From JABJMC01 sp964473745 (GTDB lineage Bacteria > Patescibacteriota > Gracilibacteria > UBA1369 > UBA12473): a DNA stretch of 47,340 bases. Shown one piece after another: positions 6,982-15,438 of the stretch. The stretch covers positions 1-47,340 of the forward strand of contig CAYYQE010000010.1 in NCBI GenBank assembly GCA_964473745.1. The letters run 5' to 3'. The notes under the pieces were generated by a model, which was not told where the DNA came from, did no database searches, and was given only the letters and a program-made list of their open reading frames with translations. The position numbers and the translations under genes are program-made. Each line of letters begins with the position of its first letter. The stretch's first letter is position 1.

Positions 6982-7367
6982 TGACTTTCCCATCCGTTCG
7001 GCTCGAATGGGCTGACCCCCAACTTCAAGAGCAGAAACACGAAGGCCATGAACCAGAAAAAAATGAGTCCCAGCCCGGGGCCATATATCGTGGCCTCATA
7101 CCAGTCTCCCTGCTGAGCGATGCACACGAAGCAAGTGATGGCCTGCGAGATAGACATCCCGAAGAGCAACCACCCGAAAGGGCTAATGACATCCTTCTGC
7201 ATCACGGCCAGACCCAGACCGATCGAAGCCACGAAGCCACCGGTGAGCAGCGCCGAGTTCATGGTAAACCCCGCGTGCTTCTCCAGAAGCCAGGCCAGGC
7301 CGATCCCGAGCACCACCGCGAGGAGGCACCCGTACACAGCTATTCGTTTGTTCTTTTTCGCTCTCAT
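6978..7367 (-). CDS. small four-TM membrane protein (insert gene 3)
   Basis: Unknown function; 129 residues. It opens with a basic MRAKKNKR leader, then a first TM (IAVYGCLLAVVLGIGLAWLL), a second (SALLTGGFVASIGLGLAVM), a third with Cys residues (FGWLLFGMSISQAITCFVCIA) and a fourth (GLGLIFFWFMAFVFLLLKLG). The start at 7367 is fixed by a strong SD (AGGAAG about 6 nt before ATG); the frame stays open further upstream but lacks a site. The MxxxKKNK opening matches the next upstream gene (7397-7783), suggesting distant paralogues. ATGA overlap couples it to insert gene 4. Confidence 0.7.
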   Translation of the reverse strand: MRAKKNKRIAVYGCLLAVVLGIGLAWLLEKHAGFTMNSALLTGGFVASIGLGLAVMQKDVISPFGWLLFGMSISQAITCFVCIAQQGDWYEATIYGPGLGLIFFWFMAFVFLLLKLGVSPFEPNGWESQ

Positions 7368-7396
7368 TTCACTTCCTCTTCCTTTCCGAGTTTTTC

Positions 7397-7783
7397 TCAA
7401 GCCGCCCGGTACCGATACAGGCCCGGGATCAGCGCCATGAGCAGGATGGGCAAATACCCGATGCACCAGCCCAACAGGAACAGCCAGCCGCTCGGGTCCT
7501 CCATAAGAGGGTTGCTACATCCCAAAGCGAGGCAACCCGCGGCGAACAGCCCGAGGACCATCCCCGAGACGAGGTTGACCACTTCGCTTTCGATGATCCA
7601 GGGAACCATCACAGCCCCCGTGACACCGAAATAACCGATCCCCATAGCGATGAACATGACCCAGGTGAGCGTCATGTCTCCCGAAAACAGAACCGTTGCT
7701 GCAGCCAGCATCGCGAAGGATCCTGCGACAGCCGCCAGCGATAGGCAAGCCAGAATCGCCTTATTCTTCTTCGTTCTTTCCAT
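7397..7783 (-). CDS. small four-TM membrane protein (insert gene 2)
   Basis: Unknown function; 128 residues beginning MERTKKNKAILACLSLAAV. Hydrophobic segments lie near 9-33, 38-60, 66-86 and 100-122, the last with LFLLGWCIGYLPILLMALIPG, and the tail is basic (LYRYRAA). The start at 7783 has AGGAAAG about 5 nt upstream; a longer frame exists but its extension overlaps the 29-codon gene and has no hydrophobic or conserved character. Same size, topology and basic N-terminus as insert gene 3, 29 bp downstream, hence probably a duplicated pair. High-GC codon use. Confidence 0.7.
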   Translation of the reverse strand: MERTKKNKAILACLSLAAVAGSFAMLAAATVLFSGDMTLTWVMFIAMGIGYFGVTGAVMVPWIIESEVVNLVSGMVLGLFAAGCLALGCSNPLMEDPSGWLFLLGWCIGYLPILLMALIPGLYRYRAA

Positions 7784-7806
7784 TCTCTTTCCTTTGCCTC
7801 CAGTTG

Positions 7807-7896
7807 CTACGTGGCCGAATTGACGATCTGAATGACCATCAGGGCCATCAACGCCCCAAATACCACGCTCATTAACAAACCACGTCCGTCGTCCAT
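7807..7896 (-). CDS. 29-residue single-TM peptide (insert gene 1)
   Basis: A very short gene, translating to MDDGRGLLMSVVFGALMALM followed by VIQIVNSAT. It is an acidic/polar N-terminus followed by one hydrophobic helix of about 18 residues, like many bacterial small membrane proteins. Support comes from AGGAGAATAGGAAAAACGG directly before the ATG (SD-like), position as first gene of the insert's operon 23 bp ahead of gene 2, and the same strand. It may associate with the three larger membrane proteins. The product is too short for any homology claim. Confidence 0.5.
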   Translation of the reverse strand: MDDGRGLLMSVVFGALMALMVIQIVNSAT

Positions 7897-8053
7897 CCGT
7901 TTTTCCTATTCTCCTAAATATTTTTAAATCTTTCCTCCCCAAGCGGACAAAATCCGCAGGGAGGAACACGGCGCCTAGTCTAATTGATCGACTAGAACCG
8001 CTTCCTACAACCCACAGAATTACCCACTTGAAGAACCTATTTTTCAAAGATCG

Positions 8054-9094
8054 TTAATGCCACATTTTACTCAAAATCTCCTGCCGCACCCTATCCATCA
8101 ACCCTGACAACGTATTGATTGCTGCGCCTTCCACATAACACAATTTATGACAATTATTCGCACACTGACTCGGATTAAACCCATTCAAACGGCTCCTCCC
8201 TTCTCCTAAGGCACGCTGTAAACCCCCAACTTCCAACATATTAACTCGCGCTTCACCAGAAAGATGCTCACAAGGCATCACATCTCCATTCGCATAAACC
8301 GTAGGAATCACTTGAGGTGTACATTCAAACGCATCAAAATCTCGAATCGTCTGATAATACTTATGACTGGCAGAACGCAAATCATTTTGATCACTCAACC
8401 AGTCAATCAATCCCTGATATTCACGATTTCCTTTTAACCGTGGATCTGGCTGTCCATCCGACAAAATCATAGGAGCCACATTGAATCGGATTCCCAAATC
8501 TTCACAAAAACGAGCCACTTCAAAAGCATCTCCAATATTATCTCCGCGAACCAAACAATTAGCCGTAACCATTGTTTTATCGGGATTTCGATGACGAGCA
8601 TAATGAGAAATATTTTCCAAAATAGTATTCGCTGTTTCCTCATCCACCCCCACAAAACCCGCCAACCTCGCCGGATCAACAGAATGTAAACTGACCGTTA
8701 AAAGATCAACATGTTCAAACACTTCCGGCCGAAAACGAACCGCATTTGTATTAAATCCAATAGACTCAAAGCCTAATTCCGTACACTCTTTCAAAACAGC
8801 TTCAAAATACGGCGAAACTGTCGGTTCTCCTCCAGTTATATAAATATTGGGAACATCAGTCCTAAGCTCTCCTAAAACCCGTTTTGCCAATGCCAAATCC
8901 GCAGAAGGAGCTCGACCATTTCCTCTCACCAAAGCCTCTTGGCTGCAACCTCCACAATTCGCATTACACTGAAAGGTAAGATAAAAAATTGCCGCAAGTG
9001 GTTTTTTCAAAGGTTCCGGCAACGCCAAATTCTCGAGTACTCTTCTGGCACTCTCAATAGGGGGTGAATGAAAGCGAGCTCTTAAGGCGTCCAT
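8054..9094 (-). CDS. radical SAM protein with C-terminal cysteine cluster
   Basis: A radical SAM enzyme with CxxxCxxC in FQCNANCGGC (Cys 43, 47, 50), the SAM-binding YITGGEPTVSP near 93-103, and the strand TVSLHSVDP near 135. The C-terminal part has additional cysteines (CTPQ near 255, PCEHLSGEARVN near 273, then CANNCHKLC near 310-318). This suggests a SPASM/twitch-like auxiliary iron-sulfur cluster, as in peptide-modifying and tungsten-cofactor-type radical SAM enzymes. The 346-residue length fits that class. No precursor peptide gene is obvious next to it. It lies immediately beyond the right end of the GC-rich insert but has host-like base composition, so it is not part of it. The substrate is unknown. 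Confidence 0.8.
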   Translation of the reverse strand: MDALRARFHSPPIESARRVLENLALPEPLKKPLAAIFYLTFQCNANCGGCSQEALVRGNGRAPSADLALAKRVLGELRTDVPNIYITGGEPTVSPYFEAVLKECTELGFESIGFNTNAVRFRPEVFEHVDLLTVSLHSVDPARLAGFVGVDEETANTILENISHYARHRNPDKTMVTANCLVRGDNIGDAFEVARFCEDLGIRFNVAPMILSDGQPDPRLKGNREYQGLIDWLSDQNDLRSASHKYYQTIRDFDAFECTPQVIPTVYANGDVMPCEHLSGEARVNMLEVGGLQRALGEGRSRLNGFNPSQCANNCHKLCYVEGAAINTLSGLMDRVRQEILSKMWH

Positions 9095-9113
9095 GGAGCC
9101 ATTTTAAAACTAT

Positions 9114-9491
9114 CTACGCAAAAAATCCAAAATATCCCATCACCAAGCCCAAAACCAAAACACCTACTCCAACTAGCTTCATGTTTTTAAGCATTGGACG
9201 AGATAAATCGACTAGAAACTTTGGTGCCAAGAAAAGCGTAATTCCTTTGAGCAAAGCAATCCAACCAATAATTGTGACCAAAACTGTCCAATCCTTTACC
9301 CACACATTGTGAGAACTCACAATCAAAAACCCTACAACCAGGGCCATTATTCCTCCAAAAAACATATAACCAGAATCTTTGAGCAACGCATTAAAGACCT
9401 TTTTGTAATAAGCGCCATTAATAAGTAGGCCAAGACCGAGCGCCACACAAATCAGTCCATAAACTTGTGCAACAAGAATTGATACTTCCAT
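9114..9491 (-). CDS. four-TM membrane protein
   Basis: Small integral membrane protein, about 125 residues, with hydrophobic segments SILVAQVYGLICVALGLGLL, YMFFGGIMALVVGFLIV, WTVLVTIIGWIALLKGITLF and LVGVGVLVLGLVMGYFGFFA, and loops with YYKKVFNALLKDSG and LSRPMLKN. Function unknown. Two starts compete: ATG at 9509 (adds MFNPSL) and ATG at 9491. I favour 9491 because the preceding TTTAACCCCTCTCTT resembles the leaders of two other genes in the window (TAACCCCTCCTTT before 14381 and TAACCCTCCTTATT before 32862). It is 20 bp downstream of the radical SAM gene start on the same strand, so the two could be cotranscribed. Confidence 0.7.
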   Translation of the reverse strand: MEVSILVAQVYGLICVALGLGLLINGAYYKKVFNALLKDSGYMFFGGIMALVVGFLIVSSHNVWVKDWTVLVTIIGWIALLKGITLFLAPKFLVDLSRPMLKNMKLVGVGVLVLGLVMGYFGFFA

Positions 9492-9581
9492 AAGAGAGGG
9501 GTTAAACATATAAAAATATCTACATCACATTTTATAGTAATTGTTTAAAAAGTTAATGTCCAATTTCAGAACACATAACCT

Positions 9582-12476
9582 TTAAGCCGCAACATCCATT
9601 CCCTCTATAATATCATTGGCTGCTTCTGCTGAATCCACAGCCATTTCTGTTGTTTCAGCCGCAGCTTGTTTTCCTCGCATCACTACACAATCTTCCAAAA
9701 GTAAATCCCCCACCTGAAATTGTTGCGGTCTACCAGTAAGATAGCTCGTTACATAATTCGATTCATTTACCACCCCCATTGCCCGCGATCCAGCGTAATT
9801 ATTATACGCAGATAAATCCTTAAACACTCGCATATGCCCTTGATTATCAATAATCGCTATCCCTTTATCACTAGCTGTAACCACTGTGTTTCGAAGGTTT
9901 GTGGTGGCCTCACTCGCATTAAAATTATCGGCAAATTTATCTAGCTGTTTTGCATTTAAACCGGGCAAGTCCGCAAATTCAGGAAGTGAATTTGCTAAAT
10001 TTCTAGTATGACTAACTGTTATGGCCACACTTTCTAGTCTTTCCAATTGAACCAAATTACGCTGATAAGACATTAATTGCCGCACTGCTGCTCCTTCCTG
10101 AATCCCCATAGCAGCTAATTCTTCTCCTGTCATTTTAGCAATATCATCCGCACCCATCCCCTTTAATCCTGGAATATCATCAATACTTCGCCCCCCAATA
10201 AGCACATCATCCATCGCGGCCGAGACTTCACTTATCTCATCGGTTAATGAAGCTATTTTTTCACCTAAACGAGCTACTTTTGACATCCGGAAAGTCTTGG
10301 CAACGTCTTGCATGTATTTCATCATTCTCCCCGGAGTCTTAATAATCCCAACCGGAAGGTCAACCAACCCTTTGGCCGTATGAACAATAAATTCTTGAGC
10401 ACCAGCGGCTCCGGCCCCCACAGCAGAACGCAAAACCCCATGACTTTGTCGCATGGCAGCGTAGGTCGCTTTTGTTACTGTTTTCGCGGCTTGAGCACTT
10501 TCCGCTCCCATAAGAAACAACACTAAATTTGTTGTAATTTTCCCAATCCCTTTTCCAATTTTTCCTTCTTCAAACTCTTTCATCGCAAAAGTTGCGCGCA
10601 CCAGTCCTTTCCAAGCTTTCCCCGCCGTAGCAAAAGAAAACTCACCGTTTTCTACATTCCTTCCAATAAGCGACCCCAATCCCGCTCCTACTTGAGATGG
10701 ATTCTTTACTAGCATATTAATTCCTCCAAATACTTCAGCAAAACCAGCCATGGTGCCGGCAACAAATCCACAAGGATAATGCGAAAACACTTCCCCGGCT
10801 GTCCCAATAATTGGAATGCCTTCAGTTTTATTTTTCACCCAATCCCCTAACGGTTCCATAAGATCATTACCTATCATTCCCAAGCCCTCAGCCGCTTTAC
10901 CAAAAAACAATCCACCGGTTGCGTCCCACAAACCCGGCCGATCAATCTGTAAATTATCAATAAAATCTTTTTGAGCAGTCAGCGAATTTAAAAGTTGATT
11001 ATTACTTAAATTACTCATCATCACTCGATCCGCAATAGCTTCGTCCATGCTATCCAGACCCGCGGCCTCTTCTTCGTAAGCAGTTTCTACAGCCGCCATC
11101 TCCACCTCTAAATCTGAACTCATAGTTTCTAAAGCTTGCAAACTAGCCTCTACCTGAGCCAAAGCCGGATTAATTGTATTATCTAAATAATTACTAATAT
11201 CCCCAATCGCCCCTTCTAATTCAGTGTAAACATCCTCCATCCCAACAGCAGCTCCCGTGGCAGCAGACGCTAAATCATCTGTACTAGCAGCTCCTTCCTG
11301 AATAGCTTTTTGTTGCCCAACCAATTTTTCTCGACGAGCCTGAAATGTCTTTTTTTGTTCTGGAGACAAATTCCGACTTCCTAAAGCCCGATCAATCATT
11401 TGGAGCGCCACTTTTAACTGGCCTTCCCCTTTCGCAAACTGATCTTTTTTACTAGTCATTTCATCTTTAGCTTCACGCGCAGAATCTATTTCTTCTCTTA
11501 ATTCTTGCATATAACTAGTCAAATCATCCCGTTCGTCAGTCAAATTAGCTTGTTGCTCTTGTAAAACTCCTCGCTTCTCGTTCTGCTTTTCCCGCGAGCC
11601 ACTTAATTCATCCCGTTTTCCTTCCAACTCTTCCACTTTTTTATTTCGCACAGCCAAAGCTTTTTCCTTCATTTTTTCGGGAGCATCATTCATTGCTTTC
11701 CCATAAAGCTCCAAAGTCCCCACTTCTGCTTGGACATCTTGCATGGCTACATTCAAATGTTTCTTAATTGGACGCAAAGAATCAACCAAAAAATCTGTTT
11801 CTTTGTCCCTCGCCCCAATATTCAAACCAAAAAAACCGTTTGAGCGTCCAATTATGCTCCACTCCTGCTTAGCTGCTTCAAATTTTTGGTAAGCCTGCGA
11901 AAAACCAGTAACCATAGTCATAAATTTCCCCATTTTTTCTGCTAAATCTTGGCCGCGTTGATTGAATTTTTCGAATTCTGTTTGTAACCCTTCGGGAGTG
12001 CTTAAATTTTTCATATCAAAATCTAAAGAAGCCAATTCTAGACTCTCCACACTTTCTGCTGCTGCCTTGGCCTCTTGGGCCGCTTCTTTTTGTTTTTCCT
12101 TAGCCTCTAGTTGCTCCTCAGTTGGAGCATATTGCTCCAGGATCCCCTCTAATTTTGCCAACATATCCGTGGCATAAGCCTGAAATTCCACTAAATCTAA
12201 ACCTACCTCGGTATCAGTATTAAATCTTTCCGCAGAAGTTAAAAAATATTGCACCACATTATCGTGTAACTCCCCAGTAAACTCTTCTCCCAACTCGGCA
12301 AATTGGTCGGCATGCGCATCTAAAATTGCATTAGACTGTTCTACCAATTGCTCGACTGGCAACTCCTGTGCTTCGGATTCCTCTTTTTGTTCATGGAGGC
12401 CCTGCAGCTCATCAGCTGACAGGTGTGGGCCCTCGGGTCCGCCCATATAAATCAATCTGTTATTAAACATCTCCAT
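9582..12476 (-). CDS. large coiled-coil protein, function unknown
   Basis: A 964-residue protein with no recognised enzyme domain. After a short N-terminus with GGPEGPHLS, residues about 30-170 are helical and Glu/Gln/Ala-rich. Residues about 270-460 are strongly coiled-coil (runs of EELEGKRDELSGSREKQNEK type). A Gly/Ala-rich region near 560-640 (CGFVAGTMAGFAEVFGGINM, VGAGLGSLIG) and 680-710 (GVLRSAVGAGAAGAQEFI) could touch membrane. The C-terminal 250 residues are helical and end in acidic/hydrophobic DSAEAANDIIEGMDVAA. No signal peptide. The layout resembles large lineage-specific proteins of Peregrinibacteria with a filament or surface role, but that is guesswork. It follows the 102-codon gene after a 3-bp gap, so they form one operon. 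Confidence 0.85.
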   Translation of the reverse strand: MEMFNNRLIYMGGPEGPHLSADELQGLHEQKEESEAQELPVEQLVEQSNAILDAHADQFAELGEEFTGELHDNVVQYFLTSAERFNTDTEVGLDLVEFQAYATDMLAKLEGILEQYAPTEEQLEAKEKQKEAAQEAKAAAESVESLELASLDFDMKNLSTPEGLQTEFEKFNQRGQDLAEKMGKFMTMVTGFSQAYQKFEAAKQEWSIIGRSNGFFGLNIGARDKETDFLVDSLRPIKKHLNVAMQDVQAEVGTLELYGKAMNDAPEKMKEKALAVRNKKVEELEGKRDELSGSREKQNEKRGVLQEQQANLTDERDDLTSYMQELREEIDSAREAKDEMTSKKDQFAKGEGQLKVALQMIDRALGSRNLSPEQKKTFQARREKLVGQQKAIQEGAASTDDLASAATGAAVGMEDVYTELEGAIGDISNYLDNTINPALAQVEASLQALETMSSDLEVEMAAVETAYEEEAAGLDSMDEAIADRVMMSNLSNNQLLNSLTAQKDFIDNLQIDRPGLWDATGGLFFGKAAEGLGMIGNDLMEPLGDWVKNKTEGIPIIGTAGEVFSHYPCGFVAGTMAGFAEVFGGINMLVKNPSQVGAGLGSLIGRNVENGEFSFATAGKAWKGLVRATFAMKEFEEGKIGKGIGKITTNLVLFLMGAESAQAAKTVTKATYAAMRQSHGVLRSAVGAGAAGAQEFIVHTAKGLVDLPVGIIKTPGRMMKYMQDVAKTFRMSKVARLGEKIASLTDEISEVSAAMDDVLIGGRSIDDIPGLKGMGADDIAKMTGEELAAMGIQEGAAVRQLMSYQRNLVQLERLESVAITVSHTRNLANSLPEFADLPGLNAKQLDKFADNFNASEATTNLRNTVVTASDKGIAIIDNQGHMRVFKDLSAYNNYAGSRAMGVVNESNYVTSYLTGRPQQFQVGDLLLEDCVVMRGKQAAAETTEMAVDSAEAANDIIEGMDVAA

Positions 12477-12479
12477 AAC

Positions 12480-12788
12480 TTAAAGTTGATCAAGTAATTT
12501 CTCGGCATCCTCGTGTTCCTGTTCAGTCACTTCGGTTGTGGCGTCTTTGTAAGATTTATTCAAAAATTGTTTTAGCCCCGCATTAAACTGTGGATCCAGA
12601 GTATTCATCTTCTCCAAAAACTCATCTTGTTTTAGTAATCCTTCCTCTAAAACTGCCAAAAACTGCTTAAGCCCCTCCTCGGGAAGAGAATCTAAACGTT
12701 TCATAATCGCTTGAATATGAACGGATCGCAAAAAATATAAACGACCAAGATGTTTTTTGATGTTGATTTTGAGGGTTTGAGAATCCAT
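12480..12788 (-). CDS. small helical protein, partner of the large coiled-coil protein
   Basis: Unknown 102-residue helical protein, MDSQTLKINIKKHLGRLYFL at the start, then EEGLKQFLAVLEEGLLKQDEFLEKMN and an acidic C-terminus (EQEHEDAEKLLDQL). ATG at 12788 is chosen; an upstream in-frame TTG would sit inside a palindrome. Only 3 bp separate its stop from the next start, so it is cotranscribed and probably translated together with the 964-residue protein. Its size and charge would suit a chaperone or assembly factor, but nothing in the sequence proves this. Confidence 0.75.
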   Translation of the reverse strand: MDSQTLKINIKKHLGRLYFLRSVHIQAIMKRLDSLPEEGLKQFLAVLEEGLLKQDEFLEKMNTLDPQFNAGLKQFLNKSYKDATTEVTEQEHEDAEKLLDQL

Positions 12789-12790
12789 AA

Positions 12791-12810
12791 ATAGATACAA
12801 TTATATCTAT
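12791..12810. promoter_or_regulatory. palindrome directly before the start of the 102-residue gene
   Basis: ATAGATA-caatta-TATCTAT: 7-bp arms and a 6-nt centre, ending 2 bp before the start codon on the minus strand. It could be an operator or a leader hairpin that hides the ribosome-binding region. A/T-only arms mean chance is possible. Confidence 0.35.
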
Positions 12811-12866
12811 TGATTATACCAGAAAACAGGTTAAATTTCAAGCCACTAACAAGCCATCGAACACTC

Positions 12867-12897
12867 AAAAAGCCCCTCTTATAAAGAAGGGCTTTTT
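12867..12897. terminator. bidirectional Rho-independent terminator
   Basis: AAAAAGCCCCTCTT-ataa-AGAAGGGCTTTTT: a GC-rich stem with one bulge and U-runs on both strands. It lies 18 bp after the stop of the NSS symporter gene on the minus strand. Confidence 0.9.
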
Positions 12898-12914
12898 ATC
12901 TTTTTACAAAACTC

Positions 12915-14381
12915 TTATTTAGACGTCATTTTATCCATAATTGCGCCAATAAAAGGAGCCAGTGCTAATGGCAACACTCCAACGCAAAGTAACGCCCACA
13001 TTGGATAACCTTCATAAGGGGCATTGATCTCGGTATAAACAGTGTAACCAAGTAAAATCGTCAAGAAACCAGGAATAAAGAACTTAATCGCAAAACTCCA
13101 GAGCGCACCAAGTTGCAACTTAGAAGTCTTGTTAATGTATTTCTTGAGTTTATCACCTTTCATAAACCAACCAACCGCAATCGCCTCTAATATTCCCACA
13201 ATTACAAACCCGTAATTCACCACAAAATGATCCACAATATCGAGGTAATAAAGCCCCGCACCAGTGGTAAAAATCACACCAAGACCCATGGCCACGGCTG
13301 ATAAAATAAGGGAAAGCTTTTTAGTAGAAAGTTTAGGAAAGCGATCCTTAAGCGGCACAGCAAACGCCTCGAACACCGAGAAAGCACTATCAATTCCCAA
13401 TGTAAGAACCATTAAAAAGAAAATCACCGCAACAAAAGAATTCAAGGCTGGCAATAATGTAATCGCTTGCGGGAACACCACAAAAGCAAGCGCTGGCCCA
13501 CCAGCTACCACTTCTGTAATCCCCACACCTTGAGTAAGAGCCATGTATCCCAGTGTTCCAAACACAACGAATCCAGACATCAAGCTCACCAAGAAATTAC
13601 CCAGCACAATCCAAACCACACTACCGGTAATATCAACTTTCTTATTGTTCAAACTTCCATAAGCAATCATCACTCCAAAAGCCAACGTCAAACTAAAGAA
13701 GACCTGTGAAAAAGCCGCCATCCAGAGCATAGGATCTTGCAAAGCTGGCCAATCAGGGATTAAAAATACTTTTAGACCTTCCATCGCTCCATCAAGAGTG
13801 AGGGCCCGAACCAAAAGAATTGCCAAAATCACAAACGGAAGAGTCGCGCTCCATTTAACTACTTTACTAACACTTTCCACTCCTTTCCAAACACAAAAAT
13901 AAAGAATCACCCAAGCTATTATAAACCCAGTAAATACTGGCCAAGAAATCCCACCAATAATGCCCGGACCATCTGATAAATTCAAAACATCACCAAAAAA
14001 GAATCCACTTGGATCTGCGGACCAACCAAGCTGAAAAGCAGACGCCAAATAGTTCACGCCCCATCCCATAACAGCCATATAATAACTAAGCACAATCAGA
14101 CCGCCAATCATGGCAAACCATCCCAAATACTTGAATGATTTACGAATAGTAGCAAAAGCATCTGGCGCACCTTTTTGAGTCATTTGACCCATCCCCACTT
14201 CAAGAGCAAGGAGCGGAATACCAATAACTATGTTGGCAATAATCAAAGCCAACACAAAAGCACCACCGCCGTGCTCATAAGCCATATAAGGAAAACGCCA
14301 CAGGTTTCCAAGACCAGCAGCTGAGCCCACCGCCGCGAGTATAAATATCCAGCGATTAGGCCAATGTAAACGTTTAGACAT
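12915..14381 (-). CDS. sodium-dependent transporter, NSS/SNF family
   Basis: Inner-membrane Na+-coupled symporter of the neurotransmitter:sodium symporter family, fold as in LeuT; bacterial members carry amino acids. The hallmark TM1 reads ILAAVGSAAGLGNLWRFPYM (residues about 13-32), with the unwound GNLWRFPY stretch holding Na+ and substrate sites. GGGAFVLALIIANIVIGIPLLALE follows as TM2. About 11-12 hydrophobic helices fit the 488 length, and there is no C-terminal extension. As usual for bacterial NSS, helix 12 appears reduced. Its substrate cannot be read from sequence. The leader CCTAACCCCTCCTTT before the ATG has no SD; it is pyrimidine-rich instead. An auxotrophic CPR cell importing amino acids would be consistent, although a his operon is nearby. 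Confidence 0.93.
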   Translation of the reverse strand: MSKRLHWPNRWIFILAAVGSAAGLGNLWRFPYMAYEHGGGAFVLALIIANIVIGIPLLALEVGMGQMTQKGAPDAFATIRKSFKYLGWFAMIGGLIVLSYYMAVMGWGVNYLASAFQLGWSADPSGFFFGDVLNLSDGPGIIGGISWPVFTGFIIAWVILYFCVWKGVESVSKVVKWSATLPFVILAILLVRALTLDGAMEGLKVFLIPDWPALQDPMLWMAAFSQVFFSLTLAFGVMIAYGSLNNKKVDITGSVVWIVLGNFLVSLMSGFVVFGTLGYMALTQGVGITEVVAGGPALAFVVFPQAITLLPALNSFVAVIFFLMVLTLGIDSAFSVFEAFAVPLKDRFPKLSTKKLSLILSAVAMGLGVIFTTGAGLYYLDIVDHFVVNYGFVIVGILEAIAVGWFMKGDKLKKYINKTSKLQLGALWSFAIKFFIPGFLTILLGYTVYTEINAPYEGYPMWALLCVGVLPLALAPFIGAIMDKMTSK

Positions 14382-14477
14382 AAAGGAGGGGTTAGGAGGA
14401 TATGTTGGGCTAATTATAATCTTGCCCCTTTAAAAAATCTAGCGCACAATAACAAGGCTTCTTAATCCTCTCAATTT

Positions 14478-14813
14478 ATGAAATCTTTAGAAAAACTTCA
14501 TCCCGCCTTAATTGGCCTTATACAAACTGTAGGCGTGACCGTATATTGCGGCGCCATTGCCACATTTTTCTTTCACACCGGCAACGAAAACCCTGACCTC
14601 CCCCAAAACATTATTATGTTTGTCATGTTGATGTTATTAGTCTTTTCCGCTGGGATAACTGGTTTTTTGGTGTTTGGTTACTCTGCTTATCTCGCTCTCA
14701 ACAAAAAAACCAAACAAAGCCTAAATGTGCTTGGGTATACCTTTTTGTTTAGCGGAATTGTGATTTTGGGAATGATAGCTTTAATTGCGCTTAACGTTCC
14801 GGCGACAGTCTAG
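14478..14813 (+). CDS. small membrane protein, three to four TM segments
   Basis: Unknown 111-residue integral membrane protein: HPALIGLIQTVGVTVYCGAI (about 8-27), NIIMFVMLMLLVFSAGITGF with FLVFGYSAYLAL (about 44-75), and VLGYTFLFSGIVILGMIALI (about 85-104). Short basic loop NKKTKQS. No SD before the ATG (A/T- and pyrimidine-rich leader). It is divergent from the NSS gene with a 96-bp shared intergenic region, and lies 70 bp before the ECF sigma gene, with which it may be transcribed. Confidence 0.75.
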   Translation: MKSLEKLHPALIGLIQTVGVTVYCGAIATFFFHTGNENPDLPQNIIMFVMLMLLVFSAGITGFLVFGYSAYLALNKKTKQSLNVLGYTFLFSGIVILGMIALIALNVPATV

Positions 14814-14883
14814 TTTGTTACCTTCTTCTTATCCCTTCGTATGATAAAGTAGGAAAGTAAGTAAGGTTTTTTAAACATCTCCA

Positions 14884-15432
14884 ATGTCAGACATTTCTCC
14901 CTCCCCCACTTCTCTCGAAGAACTGGGCCAAGCCTATGATCACTTTTTCCCCAAAATCTATCGTTTTCTTTACTATCGTACTAATGAAAAAGAAATCGCT
15001 GAAGATTTAACCAGCCTGACTTTTTTGAAAGCTGTTGAAAAATTCCACAAATTCTCACCTGCCAAAGGCACCTTTAATAGCTGGATTTATCGCATTGCCA
15101 AAAACACTCTTATTGACCATTACCGCACTAATAAAAAAACCCTAAATATCGAGGACATAATTAGCTTATCCACTGACGAAAACGTCCCTGAAAAAGTCCA
15201 AAACCAATTAAACTTAGAAGAACTTCAAGAAGCCCTCAAAAACTTAAACGAAACCCAGCGCGACATTGTAATTATGCGCGTTTGGGACGACCTACCCTAC
15301 CAAGAAATTGCCGAAATTGTCGGAAAATCCGAAGCCAATTGCAAAGTAATTTTCAGCCGAGCCGTTCAAAAACTACAAACCCATATCAACCTAACAACTT
15401 TCCTACTCACCTTTCTAATCCCCCTAACCTAA
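14884..15432 (+). CDS. ECF-type RNA polymerase sigma factor
   Basis: Group IV (extracytoplasmic function) sigma-70 factor. Region 2 (residues about 10-80): YDHFFPKIYRFLYYRTNEKE, then the core-binding/-10-melting DLTSLTFLKAVEKFHKF and GTFNSWIYRIAKNTLIDHYR, typical of region 2.3-2.4. Region 4 (about 115-170): LNETQRDIVIMRVWDDLPYQ, EIAEIVGKSEANCKVIFSRA, a helix-turn-helix that reads the -35 element. The normal length is 160-200. The last 12 residues (TTFLLTFLIPLT) are unusually hydrophobic for a sigma factor. The next gene starts 6 bp downstream and looks like its membrane anti-sigma factor, the usual pairing. Confidence 0.93.
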   Translation: MSDISPSPTSLEELGQAYDHFFPKIYRFLYYRTNEKEIAEDLTSLTFLKAVEKFHKFSPAKGTFNSWIYRIAKNTLIDHYRTNKKTLNIEDIISLSTDENVPEKVQNQLNLEELQEALKNLNETQRDIVIMRVWDDLPYQEIAEIVGKSEANCKVIFSRAVQKLQTHINLTTFLLTFLIPLT

Positions 15433-15438
15433 ATCATC

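Larger units (their letters stand above)
6498..7944. mobile_element. GC-rich insert bounded by 19-bp terminal inverted repeats
   Basis: The left end GCTTGGAGAGGAAAGATTT (6498-6516) matches the reverse complement of the right end (7926-7944, GCTTGGGGAGGAAAGATTT) at 18 of 19 positions. Each end abuts a small 5-bp stem with 5-nt loop whose sequences differ but pair: GCAAA-aagcc-TTTGC on the left, GCGGA-ttttg-TCCGC on the right. Between the ends the DNA is clearly richer in G+C than the flanks, the codon third positions are mostly G/C, and the four small genes have strong SD sites that flanking host genes lack. No transposase or integrase gene and no obvious target duplication were found, so this would be a non-autonomous element or an unknown kind of cargo unit. 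Confidence 0.6.

Noticed and set aside
7397..8047. 216-codon version of insert gene 2
   Set aside because: The extension beyond 7783 overlaps the 29-codon gene and the terminal repeat, lacks hydrophobic character and has no ribosome site; ATG at 7783 has one.
3239..9106. GAGCCATTTTAAA seen at 3239 and 9094, with a near match at 6457, as att cores
   Set aside because: One is the tRNA tail and the others are start-codon contexts in A/T-rich DNA; they do not border the GC-rich insert symmetrically.
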